Below are positions 7,022 through 15,452 of a stretch of 64,000 bases of DNA, piece by piece. This stretch comes from an uncultured Anaerolineae bacterium. Its GTDB lineage: Bacteria; Chloroflexota; Anaerolineae; Aggregatilineales; Phototrophicaceae. Position 1 is the stretch's first letter; each line of letters opens with the position of its first letter. The stretch is taken from assembly GCA_938022205.1 (NCBI GenBank), contig CALIEB010000003.1, positions 1 to 64,000 of the forward strand. Reading direction: 5' to 3'. Both the position numbers and the translations under genes were made by a program. A model generated the notes under the pieces. It saw only the letters and a list, made by a program, of their open reading frames with translations, ran no database searches and had not been told where the DNA came from.

Positions 7022-8596
7022 ATGCAAAATGAGCTGATTTTGGTGGTTGACGACGGCAAAGATAACCGCGAATTCCTCATTGAGTACGTTTTAACGCCAA
7101 ACGGGTTTCGCTATTTAGAAGCATCAGATGGCTATGAGGGGCTGCAGCTCGCCTTAGAGCATCGCCCTGACCTCATTTTGCTTGATTTGCAAATGCCGCG
7201 CATGAACGGCATTCAAGTTTTAGAGCAGCTGCAAGCCAACGGCTTAGACATCCCTGTCATTTTGATGACGTTTCACGGCTCTGAAGACATCGCCGTAGAA
7301 GTTTATCGTCTAGGCGTGCGCGATTACATCAAGAAGCCCTATTACGCCGAAGAAATGCTCGCCGCTATTGAGCGCGGGCTAACGGAAACGCGCTTGCGCC
7401 GTGAAAAAGAGGCACTCACCGAACGCTTGCTGCACGCCAATCGCGAGCTACAGCGGCGGCTTAAAGAGCTGAACACCCTTTATCAAGTGGGCAAAAGCGT
7501 GACCTCTCTGTCGGACATGCAGGTGTTGCTGCCGCGCATCGTCGATTATGCGGTTCAGATGACCCGTGCTGAAGAGGCGAAGCTGATGTTGCTTGAACAG
7601 AAGCAACTTTTTTGTAAGGCAATCAAAAATCAACTGCTGACGCAAGCCAAAGCGGTTAATGAAGTGGTGCAAGACGCGCTGGCACTGCATGTGCTTAAAG
7701 AGCGTCAGCTGGTCTTGTTGACAGGCGATGAGGTGAGCGCGGCGGCGGACGGACGCACTGCGCTGTCGCTGGGGTACGTGCCTTTGCTTATCCAAGACCG
7801 CGTGCTAGGCGTGTTGTGCGTGGCGAATCACACGCCTAACGCGGCAGTATTCACGCAAAATGATATGAATATGCTGAGTGCGCTTAGCGACTATGCTGCC
7901 ATTGCTATAGAAAACTCGCGCAATTACAGCATCCTTCGCCGCTCAAAAGACCGCTTGCGCGAGATTTTCGAGCGATTTGTCGCACCTTCTGTCGTTGAGC
8001 AGGTGATTAACGCGCCCGAGAGCGTGCGGCTAGGCGGCAATCGCCAAGAAATTAGCGTGCTGTTTGCTGACATTCGCGGCTATACAACGTGGAGCGAGAG
8101 TGTCTCGCCGGAGCAAGTTATTGAGACGCTCAATCATTACCTGAGCGTGGCGGCGGAGGTCATTTTAAGTTGGGAAGGCACGCTGGATAAGTTCTTGGGT
8201 GATGGACTGATGGCTATTTTTAACGCGCCGCTGCGGCAAGATGACCATGTCTATCGCGTGGCAGACGCAGCGTTAGCCATGCTGCGTGCCATCGAAGAAG
8301 TCAACGCGCAGTATGGACACCAGCTCAGCTACAGCATTGGGCTGACGGTGGGCGAGGCGGTCGTTGGCTACATTGGCACAGAGCGCGCCGTGAACTACAC
8401 CGCCATTGGCGACACGGTGAACCTTGCCAAGCGTTTGCAAGAGAATGCCGCTCCCAACCAAATCCTCATCGACGAACAAATTGTCCAGCGGCTTGGCAAG
8501 CGCGTGCGCGCGCGTCCCTTAGGCGAACTGCGCGTCAAGGGACGCAAAACGCCTGCCAAAGTCTTTGAGCTGCTGGGGCTTGATGACGCGAACTAG
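7022..8596 (+). CDS. Response regulator-GAF-class III adenylate cyclase
   Basis: The 524-residue product has a receiver at residues 4-120 (Asp10/Asp11, phospho-acceptor Asp55, Lys in YIKKPY), a coiled-coil linker, a GAF-like sensor domain at about 160-300, and a class III cyclase at about 320-520. The cyclase carries LFADIRGYT, the Lys and Asp of DKFLGDGLMA, and NYTAIGDTVNLAKRL, again with Thr in place of the usual Asp. It is therefore a class IIIb-type adenylate cyclase with one more sensor than its upstream neighbour. The two genes are 17 bp apart and surely co-transcribed; they look like a duplication followed by GAF gain or loss. Its TAG stop overlaps the stop of der on the other strand in one CTAG. 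Confidence 0.88.
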   Translation: MQNELILVVDDGKDNREFLIEYVLTPNGFRYLEASDGYEGLQLALEHRPDLILLDLQMPRMNGIQVLEQLQANGLDIPVILMTFHGSEDIAVEVYRLGVRDYIKKPYYAEEMLAAIERGLTETRLRREKEALTERLLHANRELQRRLKELNTLYQVGKSVTSLSDMQVLLPRIVDYAVQMTRAEEAKLMLLEQKQLFCKAIKNQLLTQAKAVNEVVQDALALHVLKERQLVLLTGDEVSAAADGRTALSLGYVPLLIQDRVLGVLCVANHTPNAAVFTQNDMNMLSALSDYAAIAIENSRNYSILRRSKDRLREIFERFVAPSVVEQVINAPESVRLGGNRQEISVLFADIRGYTTWSESVSPEQVIETLNHYLSVAAEVILSWEGTLDKFLGDGLMAIFNAPLRQDDHVYRVADAALAMLRAIEEVNAQYGHQLSYSIGLTVGEAVVGYIGTERAVNYTAIGDTVNLAKRLQENAAPNQILIDEQIVQRLGKRVRARPLGELRVKGRKTPAKVFELLGLDDAN

Positions 8597-9990
8597 CTCT
8601 CTTTTTTACGCTCGCGCTCACGAAAGCTAATGCGGATTGGTGTGCCTTCAAACGGATAGTGCGCGCGAATTTGGTTTTCCAAGTAACGTTCATAGGTGAA
8701 ATGCACCAAGTCTTTCTCGTTGACATGGAACAAGAAGACGGGGGGATTGGTGCGCACTTGTGTGCCGTAGAAAATCTTGAGCCGCTTCGTGCCTTTGGTA
8801 GGCGGCGCGTGACGTTCAAGCGCGCTGCGCACAATCTGGTTGAGGTCAGCGGTCTGGATGCGCCAAAACCGCTGCTCAAAAACGCGGTACGCCGTCTCTA
8901 ACACGGTGTGGATGCGCTGCCCTTGCAACGCGCTGATGAAAATAATCGGCGCGTAGGGGATAAAGTGTAAGCGTTTGCGCAGCGTTTCGGTGAACGCATT
9001 CATCGTGTAGGCATCTTTTTGGATAGCATCCCACTTGTTGACGACAACCACGATGCTCTTGAACTCTTGGATAACGTACCCGGCGATGTGTTCATCTTGC
9101 TCGGTGATGCCCTCTTCCGCGTCAATCATTAGCAACGCTACGTGGCAGCGTTCGATAGCCTTCATCGCCCGCACGACGCTAAACTGCTCTACGCCCGTCT
9201 CTACTTTGCCGCGTCGCCGAATGCCCGCCGTGTCAATCAGCGTGATTTTATGCCCGTGCCATTGGATGGTGCTGTCGATAGCGTCGCGCGTCGTGCCAGC
9301 TAGCGGGCTGACGATGGCGCGCTCTTCGCCGGTGAGCTTGTTTAGCAGCGTGCTTTTGCCGGCATTCGGTCGCCCGACAATGGCAATGCGCAAATCAAGG
9401 TCGGCTTGGCTCTGTTCTTCGTCTGCTTCGTCTCGAATGTTGTTGGCAAATGCGCTTAAGTGGCTAGTGACGCTGTCCAACAGGTCGCCTACGCCCAAGC
9501 CGTGAATTGCGCTCACGGCATGCACCTCGCCCAAGCCTAGCCCGTAGAACTCGACGCTGGCAGGCACGTGCCGCTCGTCGTCGGCTTTGTTGGCGGCGAT
9601 GACGATGGGCTTGTTTGTGCGTCGCAGCGTCTCGGCGATGGTCTCATCGGCGGCTGTAATGCCGTGTGTGATGTCCACCACAAAAACAATGACATCCGCC
9701 TCCTCAACGGCAAGCATGGCTTGTGCCTTAATTTGCGGCACAAAGTCCGCGCTGCCTTCCGCAAGGGGGGCTTCGTTGCGGCTACCTTTGGGCTGATAAA
9801 TCTCAATGCCGCCCGTGTCAATCACGTTGAACACAACGCCGTTCCAATAGCCAACCGCCTGCAAGCGGTCGCGGGTTGTGCCGGGGATATCGTGCGTCAC
9901 CGCCATGCGTTCGCCAACGATGCGGTTGAAAAGACTGCTCTTGCCCACATTGGGTCTGCCCACCAATGCGACAATGGGTTTGCGTGCCAT
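8593..9990 (-). CDS. der: Ribosome assembly GTPase Der (EngA)
   Basis: Two GTPase domains in tandem followed by a KH-like C-terminus identify Der, needed for 50S subunit assembly. The first domain has GRPNVGKSS, DIPGTTRDR, DTGG and NKAD; the second has GRPNAGKST, LAGTTRDAID, DTAGIRRRGK and NKWD. The length of 465 residues is usual. An acidic stretch (about residues 185-195, DEADEEQS) links the domains. The start has little ribosome-site signal. It is probably transcribed from an extended -10 promoter (10039-10031) that overlaps the terminator hairpin of the upstream cdaR gene. Its stop shares a CTAG with the convergent cyclase gene, so the 3' ends overlap by three to four bases. Confidence 0.96.
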   Translation of the reverse strand: MARKPIVALVGRPNVGKSSLFNRIVGERMAVTHDIPGTTRDRLQAVGYWNGVVFNVIDTGGIEIYQPKGSRNEAPLAEGSADFVPQIKAQAMLAVEEADVIVFVVDITHGITAADETIAETLRRTNKPIVIAANKADDERHVPASVEFYGLGLGEVHAVSAIHGLGVGDLLDSVTSHLSAFANNIRDEADEEQSQADLDLRIAIVGRPNAGKSTLLNKLTGEERAIVSPLAGTTRDAIDSTIQWHGHKITLIDTAGIRRRGKVETGVEQFSVVRAMKAIERCHVALLMIDAEEGITEQDEHIAGYVIQEFKSIVVVVNKWDAIQKDAYTMNAFTETLRKRLHFIPYAPIIFISALQGQRIHTVLETAYRVFEQRFWRIQTADLNQIVRSALERHAPPTKGTKRLKIFYGTQVRTNPPVFLFHVNEKDLVHFTYERYLENQIRAHYPFEGTPIRISFRERERKKES

Positions 9991-10010
9991 GTTGTTGACC
10001 TCTGGGACTT

Positions 10011-10031
10011 AAAAATGGGGTTTCTACCCCA
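10011..10031 (-). terminator. Rho-independent terminator after cdaR
   Basis: On the minus strand the sequence forms a stem TGGGGT / ACCCCA with loop AGAA, followed at once by five T (10015-10011). It lies 25 bp after the cdaR stop and would end the polA-to-cdaR transcript. Confidence 0.6.
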
Positions 10032-10039
10032 GTATAGCA
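10031..10039 (-). promoter_or_regulatory. Extended -10 promoter of der, overlapping the terminator
   Basis: The minus strand reads TGCTATACT, an extended -10 identical to those at 15451-15443 and 32064-32056. Transcription would begin near 10024, inside the hairpin, so the der RNA would carry only half of the stem and escape termination. Confidence 0.45.
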
Positions 10040-10055
10040 GAAAACACGCGCCGCG

Positions 10056-11318
10056 TTAAGGTGTGCTTGTCGGCGCAACAGTGGGCGAGCTGGGTGGGCT
10101 GATGCTGACGTTAATCACCGCAGGCAGCGGCGTGATGTTGTCTGGCACAATTTCGCCTTGCTGAATCACAATGCGCGGCTCTATTTCTTTGTTGCCTGGG
10201 CTAACGTTATTCAGGTCGATAATCGCGTGAATGTCCTCGCTCGTAATGCTGTTGATTTGCGTGATGGGACCGCTTAACACCACCGAAATTTTGTCGGGCG
10301 TGAACGTAACGCTGTAGCCCGCTGTGAGACCAATGTACTCGACAGGGATGTTATCAAACTGGCGTACGGTGGTTTGTGCTGCGATGCCAATGTTGACCGT
10401 TACCGTGTTGTTCGCACCAATGAGCAGCACACCTTCAGGCAGCGCAAGTGGCACGTCTACGCTAAAATCGCGGGTAGCATCGCTCAGGCTTATTGGCAAC
10501 GTTTCGAGCGTCGCGCCTATCGTGCTTAGCTCACTTAGTGCGCCGCTGACAAACACGCTTTGCGGCTCGTAGCTGATTTTTGTCAGCACATAGCCCTCGC
10601 GCAGCGTCTCGATGCTGATGTTGGGACGCACAGACAGCTGGCGCACGTCGTCGCGCGGGTAGATGCGCGCTTGCACGCGCGTTGTGCGTGGCTCAACCGT
10701 CACGTCGTTCACACGTTTGCCTTGAATGTCTACCGCGTAAAGCGGCACGTCAAGGCTCAGTGGGTTGCGCTGATTGCTTAAATCCACCTCGCCACGCAGC
10801 TCAACGACCTCTAAAACGCGGTTGAGCGCACCGCTTACTTGCGCTTGCAGCACGTCGCTGCTTGGCTCTTCGTAGGTGTAGTCAATCGGCGGTGGGTTGG
10901 TGACCACGAGCGTGACGGGCTTTTGTTCGGTCTTAATTGGCTCTAGGACTAACGTGATTTGTGTGGGCTGGGTGTCTAAAGAGAACGCGCCGCTGCGGTT
11001 AACGGTCACGCTTAACGGCACGGTGTGCGTGCCTTCGCGGCGGTCGCCAAGTTCGGCGCGCACGACAATATCCTCGCTCGCCAACAAATCGAGCGTGCTT
11101 TGCTGCGCTCGCACGAACACCCGCGCCGTCGCCCGCGTCGGCGACGTGAGGATAAGCCCGCTTGGTACTTCGATTTGCACAGGGATGTTGTTAAAACTGC
11201 GCTGGTTGATAGGGTTCGATTGCAAGGTGGCGGTTGCCCACACCAACAACGCCAGCAGCAGCGACACCAAGAACCATCCCACGTTTTGCCAAAACTCGGA
11301 AGACGTGCGCTGCGTCAT
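10056..11318 (-). CDS. cdaR: YbbR-domain protein, regulator of c-di-AMP synthase
   Basis: One membrane segment near the N-terminus (about residues 12-28) is followed by about four YbbR-type repeats of 80-90 residues, each with the pattern of a short beta-rich unit such as VPVQIEVPSGL and VSVSGALSELSTIG. A Pro/Ser/Thr-rich tail ends the protein. CdaR proteins of this form sit outside the membrane and adjust the activity of CdaA. The gene starts only 3 bp after the cdaA stop, so the two are co-translated in the usual cdaA-cdaR order. In Firmicutes glmM often comes next; here der follows instead, after a terminator. Confidence 0.88.
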   Translation of the reverse strand: MTQRTSSEFWQNVGWFLVSLLLALLVWATATLQSNPINQRSFNNIPVQIEVPSGLILTSPTRATARVFVRAQQSTLDLLASEDIVVRAELGDRREGTHTVPLSVTVNRSGAFSLDTQPTQITLVLEPIKTEQKPVTLVVTNPPPIDYTYEEPSSDVLQAQVSGALNRVLEVVELRGEVDLSNQRNPLSLDVPLYAVDIQGKRVNDVTVEPRTTRVQARIYPRDDVRQLSVRPNISIETLREGYVLTKISYEPQSVFVSGALSELSTIGATLETLPISLSDATRDFSVDVPLALPEGVLLIGANNTVTVNIGIAAQTTVRQFDNIPVEYIGLTAGYSVTFTPDKISVVLSGPITQINSITSEDIHAIIDLNNVSPGNKEIEPRIVIQQGEIVPDNITPLPAVINVSISPPSSPTVAPTSTP

Positions 11319-11321
11319 GGC

Positions 11322-12191
11322 TTATCCTTGTTTCTGCGCCACTTTGCTCGGCTTTGCCCATAAGCGCAGCCGCTCTAGCACGCTGCGCCAGCGCGCTTGG
11401 TTGCGTTGGCTGTAGATTTCGCCATAGAACGCGCCGAGAATGGTTCTCATGCGCTCGGGGTCAAGTTTGCTGACGATACGCCCGCCGTTGGCAATCGAAA
11501 TGCGCCCGCTTTCTTCCGAAACGACCACACAAATAGCATCGCTCACCTCGCTAATGCCTAACGCGGCACGGTGGCGCGTTCCCATCTTGGGGTTAGGCAG
11601 GTTGCGGCTTGCGCTCAAAGGCAACACCGCTGCCGCAGAGGCAATGCGCCCGCTGCGGTCGATAATCACCGCGCCGTCGTGCAGCTCGGTTTTGGGCCAA
11701 AAAATGGTCAGCAACAGCTCGGCTTTTACGGCACTGTTAAGCGCAACGCCGGTGTTGATGAATTCCTCTAGTCCACTGTTGCGCTGCAACACAATCAGCG
11801 CGCCGTGCCGCCGTTCCGAGAGCCGCTCACACGCCTTGACAATCTCATGGATAATTTGCTCGCGCTCGGTGTTCGAAGATTGTGCGTTGAGGAAGATGCC
11901 CGCTCGCCCCACTTGTTCCAACGCGCGCCTTAGCTCGGGCTGAAAAATCACAGGGATTGCCACCGCCAGCACGGTCAGACCGTTCGTCAGTAACCACCCC
12001 AATGCTTGCAAGCGAAAGACCAGCGTCGCACTGAACAACACCAACAGGATGACAAGGATGCCACGCATAAGCGCGGCGGCTTGTGTGCCGCGAAAGACAA
12101 ATGTCACGCCAAAGAACAGCACCGCCACGACAAAAATATCGAGTAGAGCAGTCGGCGTGAGGCTGTCAATCATCCAGCGCAGTTCTTGCAT
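11322..12191 (-). CDS. cdaA: Diadenylate cyclase (c-di-AMP synthase)
   Basis: Three membrane segments at about residues 15-90 are followed by a DisA_N catalytic domain. The substrate-binding motifs are intact: HDGAVIID carries the DGA motif and GTRHRAALG carries RHR. The enzyme joins two ATP into c-di-AMP, a second messenger that controls osmolyte and potassium transport and envelope stability. The length of 289 residues fits the family. It sits between a TPR protein gene 13 bp upstream and cdaR 3 bp downstream, as part of an operon that also holds polA and argF. No c-di-AMP phosphodiesterase is seen in the window. Confidence 0.94.
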   Translation of the reverse strand: MQELRWMIDSLTPTALLDIFVVAVLFFGVTFVFRGTQAAALMRGILVILLVLFSATLVFRLQALGWLLTNGLTVLAVAIPVIFQPELRRALEQVGRAGIFLNAQSSNTEREQIIHEIVKACERLSERRHGALIVLQRNSGLEEFINTGVALNSAVKAELLLTIFWPKTELHDGAVIIDRSGRIASAAAVLPLSASRNLPNPKMGTRHRAALGISEVSDAICVVVSEESGRISIANGGRIVSKLDPERMRTILGAFYGEIYSQRNQARWRSVLERLRLWAKPSKVAQKQG

Positions 12192-12204
12192 CGTTGTGTC
12201 TCAC

Positions 12205-14457
12205 TTAGAGGAGCTGCGAGAGCAGCTTTTGGTATTCTTCTACGCGGTCAGGCTTCAGCGCGATAATTTGGCGGATGGTGTTGGCCGCCTCTTTGTTCAA
12301 ACCCGCCTGCAGTTGCAGTTCACCGAGCGCGTCGAGATGGTGAATCGCTTTGGCGTTTTGCCCCAGCTTGCGATAGATACTGGCAACGCGCGCCCGTAGT
12401 GCCATTTCGTCAGGGTACTGGCTGATAAGGTCTTCGAGCATGCTCACCATGCTGTTGACCATGTTCTTTTGTGCGTATAAACTGAGCAGACTGTCCAAGC
12501 GTTTGACCGCTTCGGCGTTGTTACCTTGTGTGTAGTAAATGCCGACGAGGTTTTTGAGTGCCTTTTCATCGTCAGGAATGAGTTCCAAAATTTCCTCAAA
12601 TACCTTCTGGGCTTGGCGTGTGTTCAGCCGCATCATATGCACTTCGGCGGTCGCGTGTTTAATCTCTGCGAGCTTTTTGGCGGGGGCATTAATGCGGCGG
12701 GCAATGCGCTCCGCGCTGCCGAGCGTTTGATTTGACCGCTCAAAATCGCCTAGCTGCTGATAGGTGTTGGCGAGGTCAATGTACTGGTCAACCACCTCAG
12801 ACCAACGCTCCTCTTTCTCTAAAAGCTCAATCAAGTTCATGCGCACCTCGATGTCTAGCGGTGCCATGTCTAGCACTTCGCCCAAAATTGAGGCAGCGCG
12901 TTGGTTTTCATCACGCACCATATACGCGCGCGCGACCACGTTATACTTGGTGATGGCTTGGCGGATGCGCCCTTCCTTCATCATGATTTCTGCCATGCGC
13001 ACGTGAACAGGCAAATAGAACGGTGCCTGCTCAACCGCGCGGTGTGCTTCGTCCATTGCCAGCGTGTACAAGCCTTGACGGATGAAACGGTCGATGCGCG
13101 TCACGCTCTCGGCAAGCTCATCGCTACCCGCAGATGCCAAAAAGTCAACCACGCTGTTGTTGTCGCTGCCCATAAACGTTTCGCTGATGTGGCGGCGCGT
13201 GTCGGCAATGCGCTGCTTCCAATCTTTGCCGCTTAACAAGCCAATAAAACGCTCGTTCACCAACCGAAGCGTCTCTTTGTTGCGTCCTTCCAGCGCAGCA
13301 AGGATGTTCTCGTAGACAAGCTGTAACTCTTGTGCTTCGTTATCGCTTGTGCTTAGCGACGTGTCGACGGCTTGCAGGCTTTGCACGAGATAGCGCGTGG
13401 CTTTGGTCTGCTCGTCTAGCTTGTAGTAGGCTAAGCCCAGCGCGTGCATCGCCCCCGCGCTGAGTCGGGGGTGCATAATGGCATCAGCGACGTAGGTGAT
13501 GGCATCTTTAGGCTGGTCATTCAGCACCAAAAGCCCGCCCAAGCACATGCGCGCCGCTGGATGGCGCAGCCCTGCTTTGTCGGCTTCGCGGTAGGCGGCA
13601 ATGGCTTCAAGACTGCTGCCTTGCCGCTGCAGCGACATGGCTTTGAGCGCGTGTCCGGCAGAGGCATCTAAGCCAATCTCCACGACGTGTTCCGCCAGTA
13701 ACGTGAGGGCTTCTGTGAGTGCCTCGCCGATAGGTCCCAGCGGGTCAGCTTCGCCCACAACACGCCCCTTGTCGTTTTCAGGTGACCAGAAAAGGTCTTC
13801 CACCTTTTCCTCTTTGGCGGCTTTGCTGCTGCGCTTGCGGTTGAGAATTTCGTCGGGCAAAATAACCTCACCGCCTGACTTTAGCGCGCGCAAGATGTTC
13901 AGAGCCAGCGCGTTGTTTTTGTCCAGCATCAACGCTCGCTCGACGGCGCGAATGGCTTTCTCTATGTCGTTAATGCGACGGAAGTTGAACGCCAGCAGCA
14001 AATACTCTTGAATGGCGCGCTGCTTGTTGCCAAGACGCTCATATCCCTGCGCTAGCTTGGCGTGTACACCTACCAAGCCGGGCGTGAGCTGTGTGGCGCG
14101 CTCCCAATTGTCAATGGCGCGGTCAAGTTCTCGGCGTTCGAGATATAAATCCGCCACCTTGACGTAGTGCTGAGCTGCCTCACGCAGCTGCCCAATGCGC
14201 TCTAAGGCATCCGCGCTGCGTTCAATCGGCTCCGGTTCTTTAGGTGCAAGCTCAATCGCGCGCTTGTACGTCGCTAAGGCGCGTTCATACTGCCCTAAAT
14301 TGAGATAGGCTAAACCAAGATTGATGTGTCCTTCTGCCTCATCGGGCATAAGCTGGACAGCTTTCTGATAACAGTCCGCTGCGGTTTTCCAGTCATTTGT
14401 CCATGCCGCGTTGTAGCCTTTTTGGATGAGCTGCTGAAATTCGTCCCGAGTTGACAT
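12205..14457 (-). CDS. Tetratricopeptide repeat scaffold protein
   Basis: The protein of about 750 residues is almost all helical repeats. At least four clear TPRs cover residues 15-190 (for example AEGHINLGLAYLNLGQYERALATYKRA, read as a pattern), and further degenerate repeats run to the end, including a final block at about 560-745. A charged, non-repeat stretch lies at about 200-240. There is no signal peptide or membrane segment, so it should be cytoplasmic. TPR arrays bind other proteins; no partner can be named. I chose ATG 14457, which has AGAGG at a good distance, over a GTG at 14466. It lies between argF and cdaA with short gaps and is probably in their transcript. Confidence 0.8.
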   Translation of the reverse strand: MSTRDEFQQLIQKGYNAAWTNDWKTAADCYQKAVQLMPDEAEGHINLGLAYLNLGQYERALATYKRAIELAPKEPEPIERSADALERIGQLREAAQHYVKVADLYLERRELDRAIDNWERATQLTPGLVGVHAKLAQGYERLGNKQRAIQEYLLLAFNFRRINDIEKAIRAVERALMLDKNNALALNILRALKSGGEVILPDEILNRKRSSKAAKEEKVEDLFWSPENDKGRVVGEADPLGPIGEALTEALTLLAEHVVEIGLDASAGHALKAMSLQRQGSSLEAIAAYREADKAGLRHPAARMCLGGLLVLNDQPKDAITYVADAIMHPRLSAGAMHALGLAYYKLDEQTKATRYLVQSLQAVDTSLSTSDNEAQELQLVYENILAALEGRNKETLRLVNERFIGLLSGKDWKQRIADTRRHISETFMGSDNNSVVDFLASAGSDELAESVTRIDRFIRQGLYTLAMDEAHRAVEQAPFYLPVHVRMAEIMMKEGRIRQAITKYNVVARAYMVRDENQRAASILGEVLDMAPLDIEVRMNLIELLEKEERWSEVVDQYIDLANTYQQLGDFERSNQTLGSAERIARRINAPAKKLAEIKHATAEVHMMRLNTRQAQKVFEEILELIPDDEKALKNLVGIYYTQGNNAEAVKRLDSLLSLYAQKNMVNSMVSMLEDLISQYPDEMALRARVASIYRKLGQNAKAIHHLDALGELQLQAGLNKEAANTIRQIIALKPDRVEEYQKLLSQLL

Positions 14458-14488
14458 AGTGAACACATCCTCTTAAAAGTTCTTGACG

Positions 14489-15412
14489 TTAGTTCGCCAT
14501 CAAATGCACAAGGATGGCTTTTTGCGCGTGTAAGCGATTTTCCGCTTGTTGGAAAATGGCGGAATGCGCGCCGTCTGCGACCTCGTCAGTAATCTCTTCG
14601 CCGCGATGCGCCGGCAAGCAGTGCATGACAATGCTGTTTGCGTCCGCAACCTTGAGCAGGTTAGCGTTGATTTGGTAGTCCTTGAAGACTTTGCGGCGTG
14701 CCTCTGCTTCCGCCTCTTGCCCCATGCTCGTCCATGTGTCTGTGTAAAGCACGTGCGCGCCCTGCGCTGCCTCTTCCACGCTTTCGGTCGTGATTATGCG
14801 GATGCCGCTGGCTTGCGCTAGCTCTCTGCCTTTCGCCAAAACGGCCTCCGGCAGCGCGTAGCCTTGCGGCGTGGCGATGGCAAAGTCAAAGCCAAACTTC
14901 GTTGCCGCGAACAACAGCGAGGTCGCCACGTTGTTGCCGTCGCCAATGTAAGCTAATTTCAAACCCTCAAGCCGCCCGAACCGCTCTTTGATGGTCAGCA
15001 CGTCTGCCATCGCTTGGCAAGGGTGCGAATAGTCGCTCAAGCCGTTAATCACCGGCACTTTTGACCAAGCCGCCAGCTGCTCAACATGGGCGTGGTCGAA
15101 CACGCGCGCCATAATGCCCTGCACCATGCTGGCAAGCACTCGCGCTACATCGGGGATGCTCTCGCGCTGCCCTAAGCCAATCTCCTGCGGGCTGAGCATG
15201 AGCGCATGTCCACCCAAATGAAACATCGCCACGTCAAAGCTCACGCGGGTGCGCAGCGAGGGCTTTTGAAAAATCATGCCGAGTGTTTTGCCCGCCAACA
15301 CAGGGCGATTGCCGCCGTTTTGCCACTCTTTCTTGAGGTCTTCGGCGAGGCTGATAACGTGCTTAAGCGCGTCGCTTGACCAGTCAGCAATCGTCAGAAA
15401 ATCTTTATGCAT
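14489..15412 (-). CDS. argF: Ornithine carbamoyltransferase
   Basis: The 307-residue enzyme makes citrulline from ornithine and carbamoyl phosphate in arginine synthesis. The carbamoyl-phosphate loop is [22 protein letters not shown] is intact, and [12 protein letters not shown] near the C-terminus is the ornithine-specific HCLP motif that separates it from aspartate carbamoyltransferase. Length and order are normal. No other arginine genes are in the window, so it stands apart from the pathway between polA and the TPR gene. An extended -10 element (TGCTATACT, 15451-15443) in the 40-bp gap after polA gives it a likely promoter of its own. Confidence 0.95.
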   Translation of the reverse strand: MHKDFLTIADWSSDALKHVISLAEDLKKEWQNGGNRPVLAGKTLGMIFQKPSLRTRVSFDVAMFHLGGHALMLSPQEIGLGQRESIPDVARVLASMVQGIMARVFDHAHVEQLAAWSKVPVINGLSDYSHPCQAMADVLTIKERFGRLEGLKLAYIGDGNNVATSLLFAATKFGFDFAIATPQGYALPEAVLAKGRELAQASGIRIITTESVEEAAQGAHVLYTDTWTSMGQEAEAEARRKVFKDYQINANLLKVADANSIVMHCLPAHRGEEITDEVADGAHSAIFQQAENRLHAQKAILVHLMAN

Positions 15413-15442
15413 GTCCGTCTCTCTTGTGTGTGACCTATAAAA

Positions 15443-15451
15443 AGTATAGCA
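15443..15451 (-). promoter_or_regulatory. Extended -10 promoter of argF
   Basis: The minus strand reads TGCTATACT in the polA-argF gap, about 31 bp before the argF start. No good -35 is present, as expected for an extended -10 element. Confidence 0.45.
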
Positions 15452-15452
15452 C

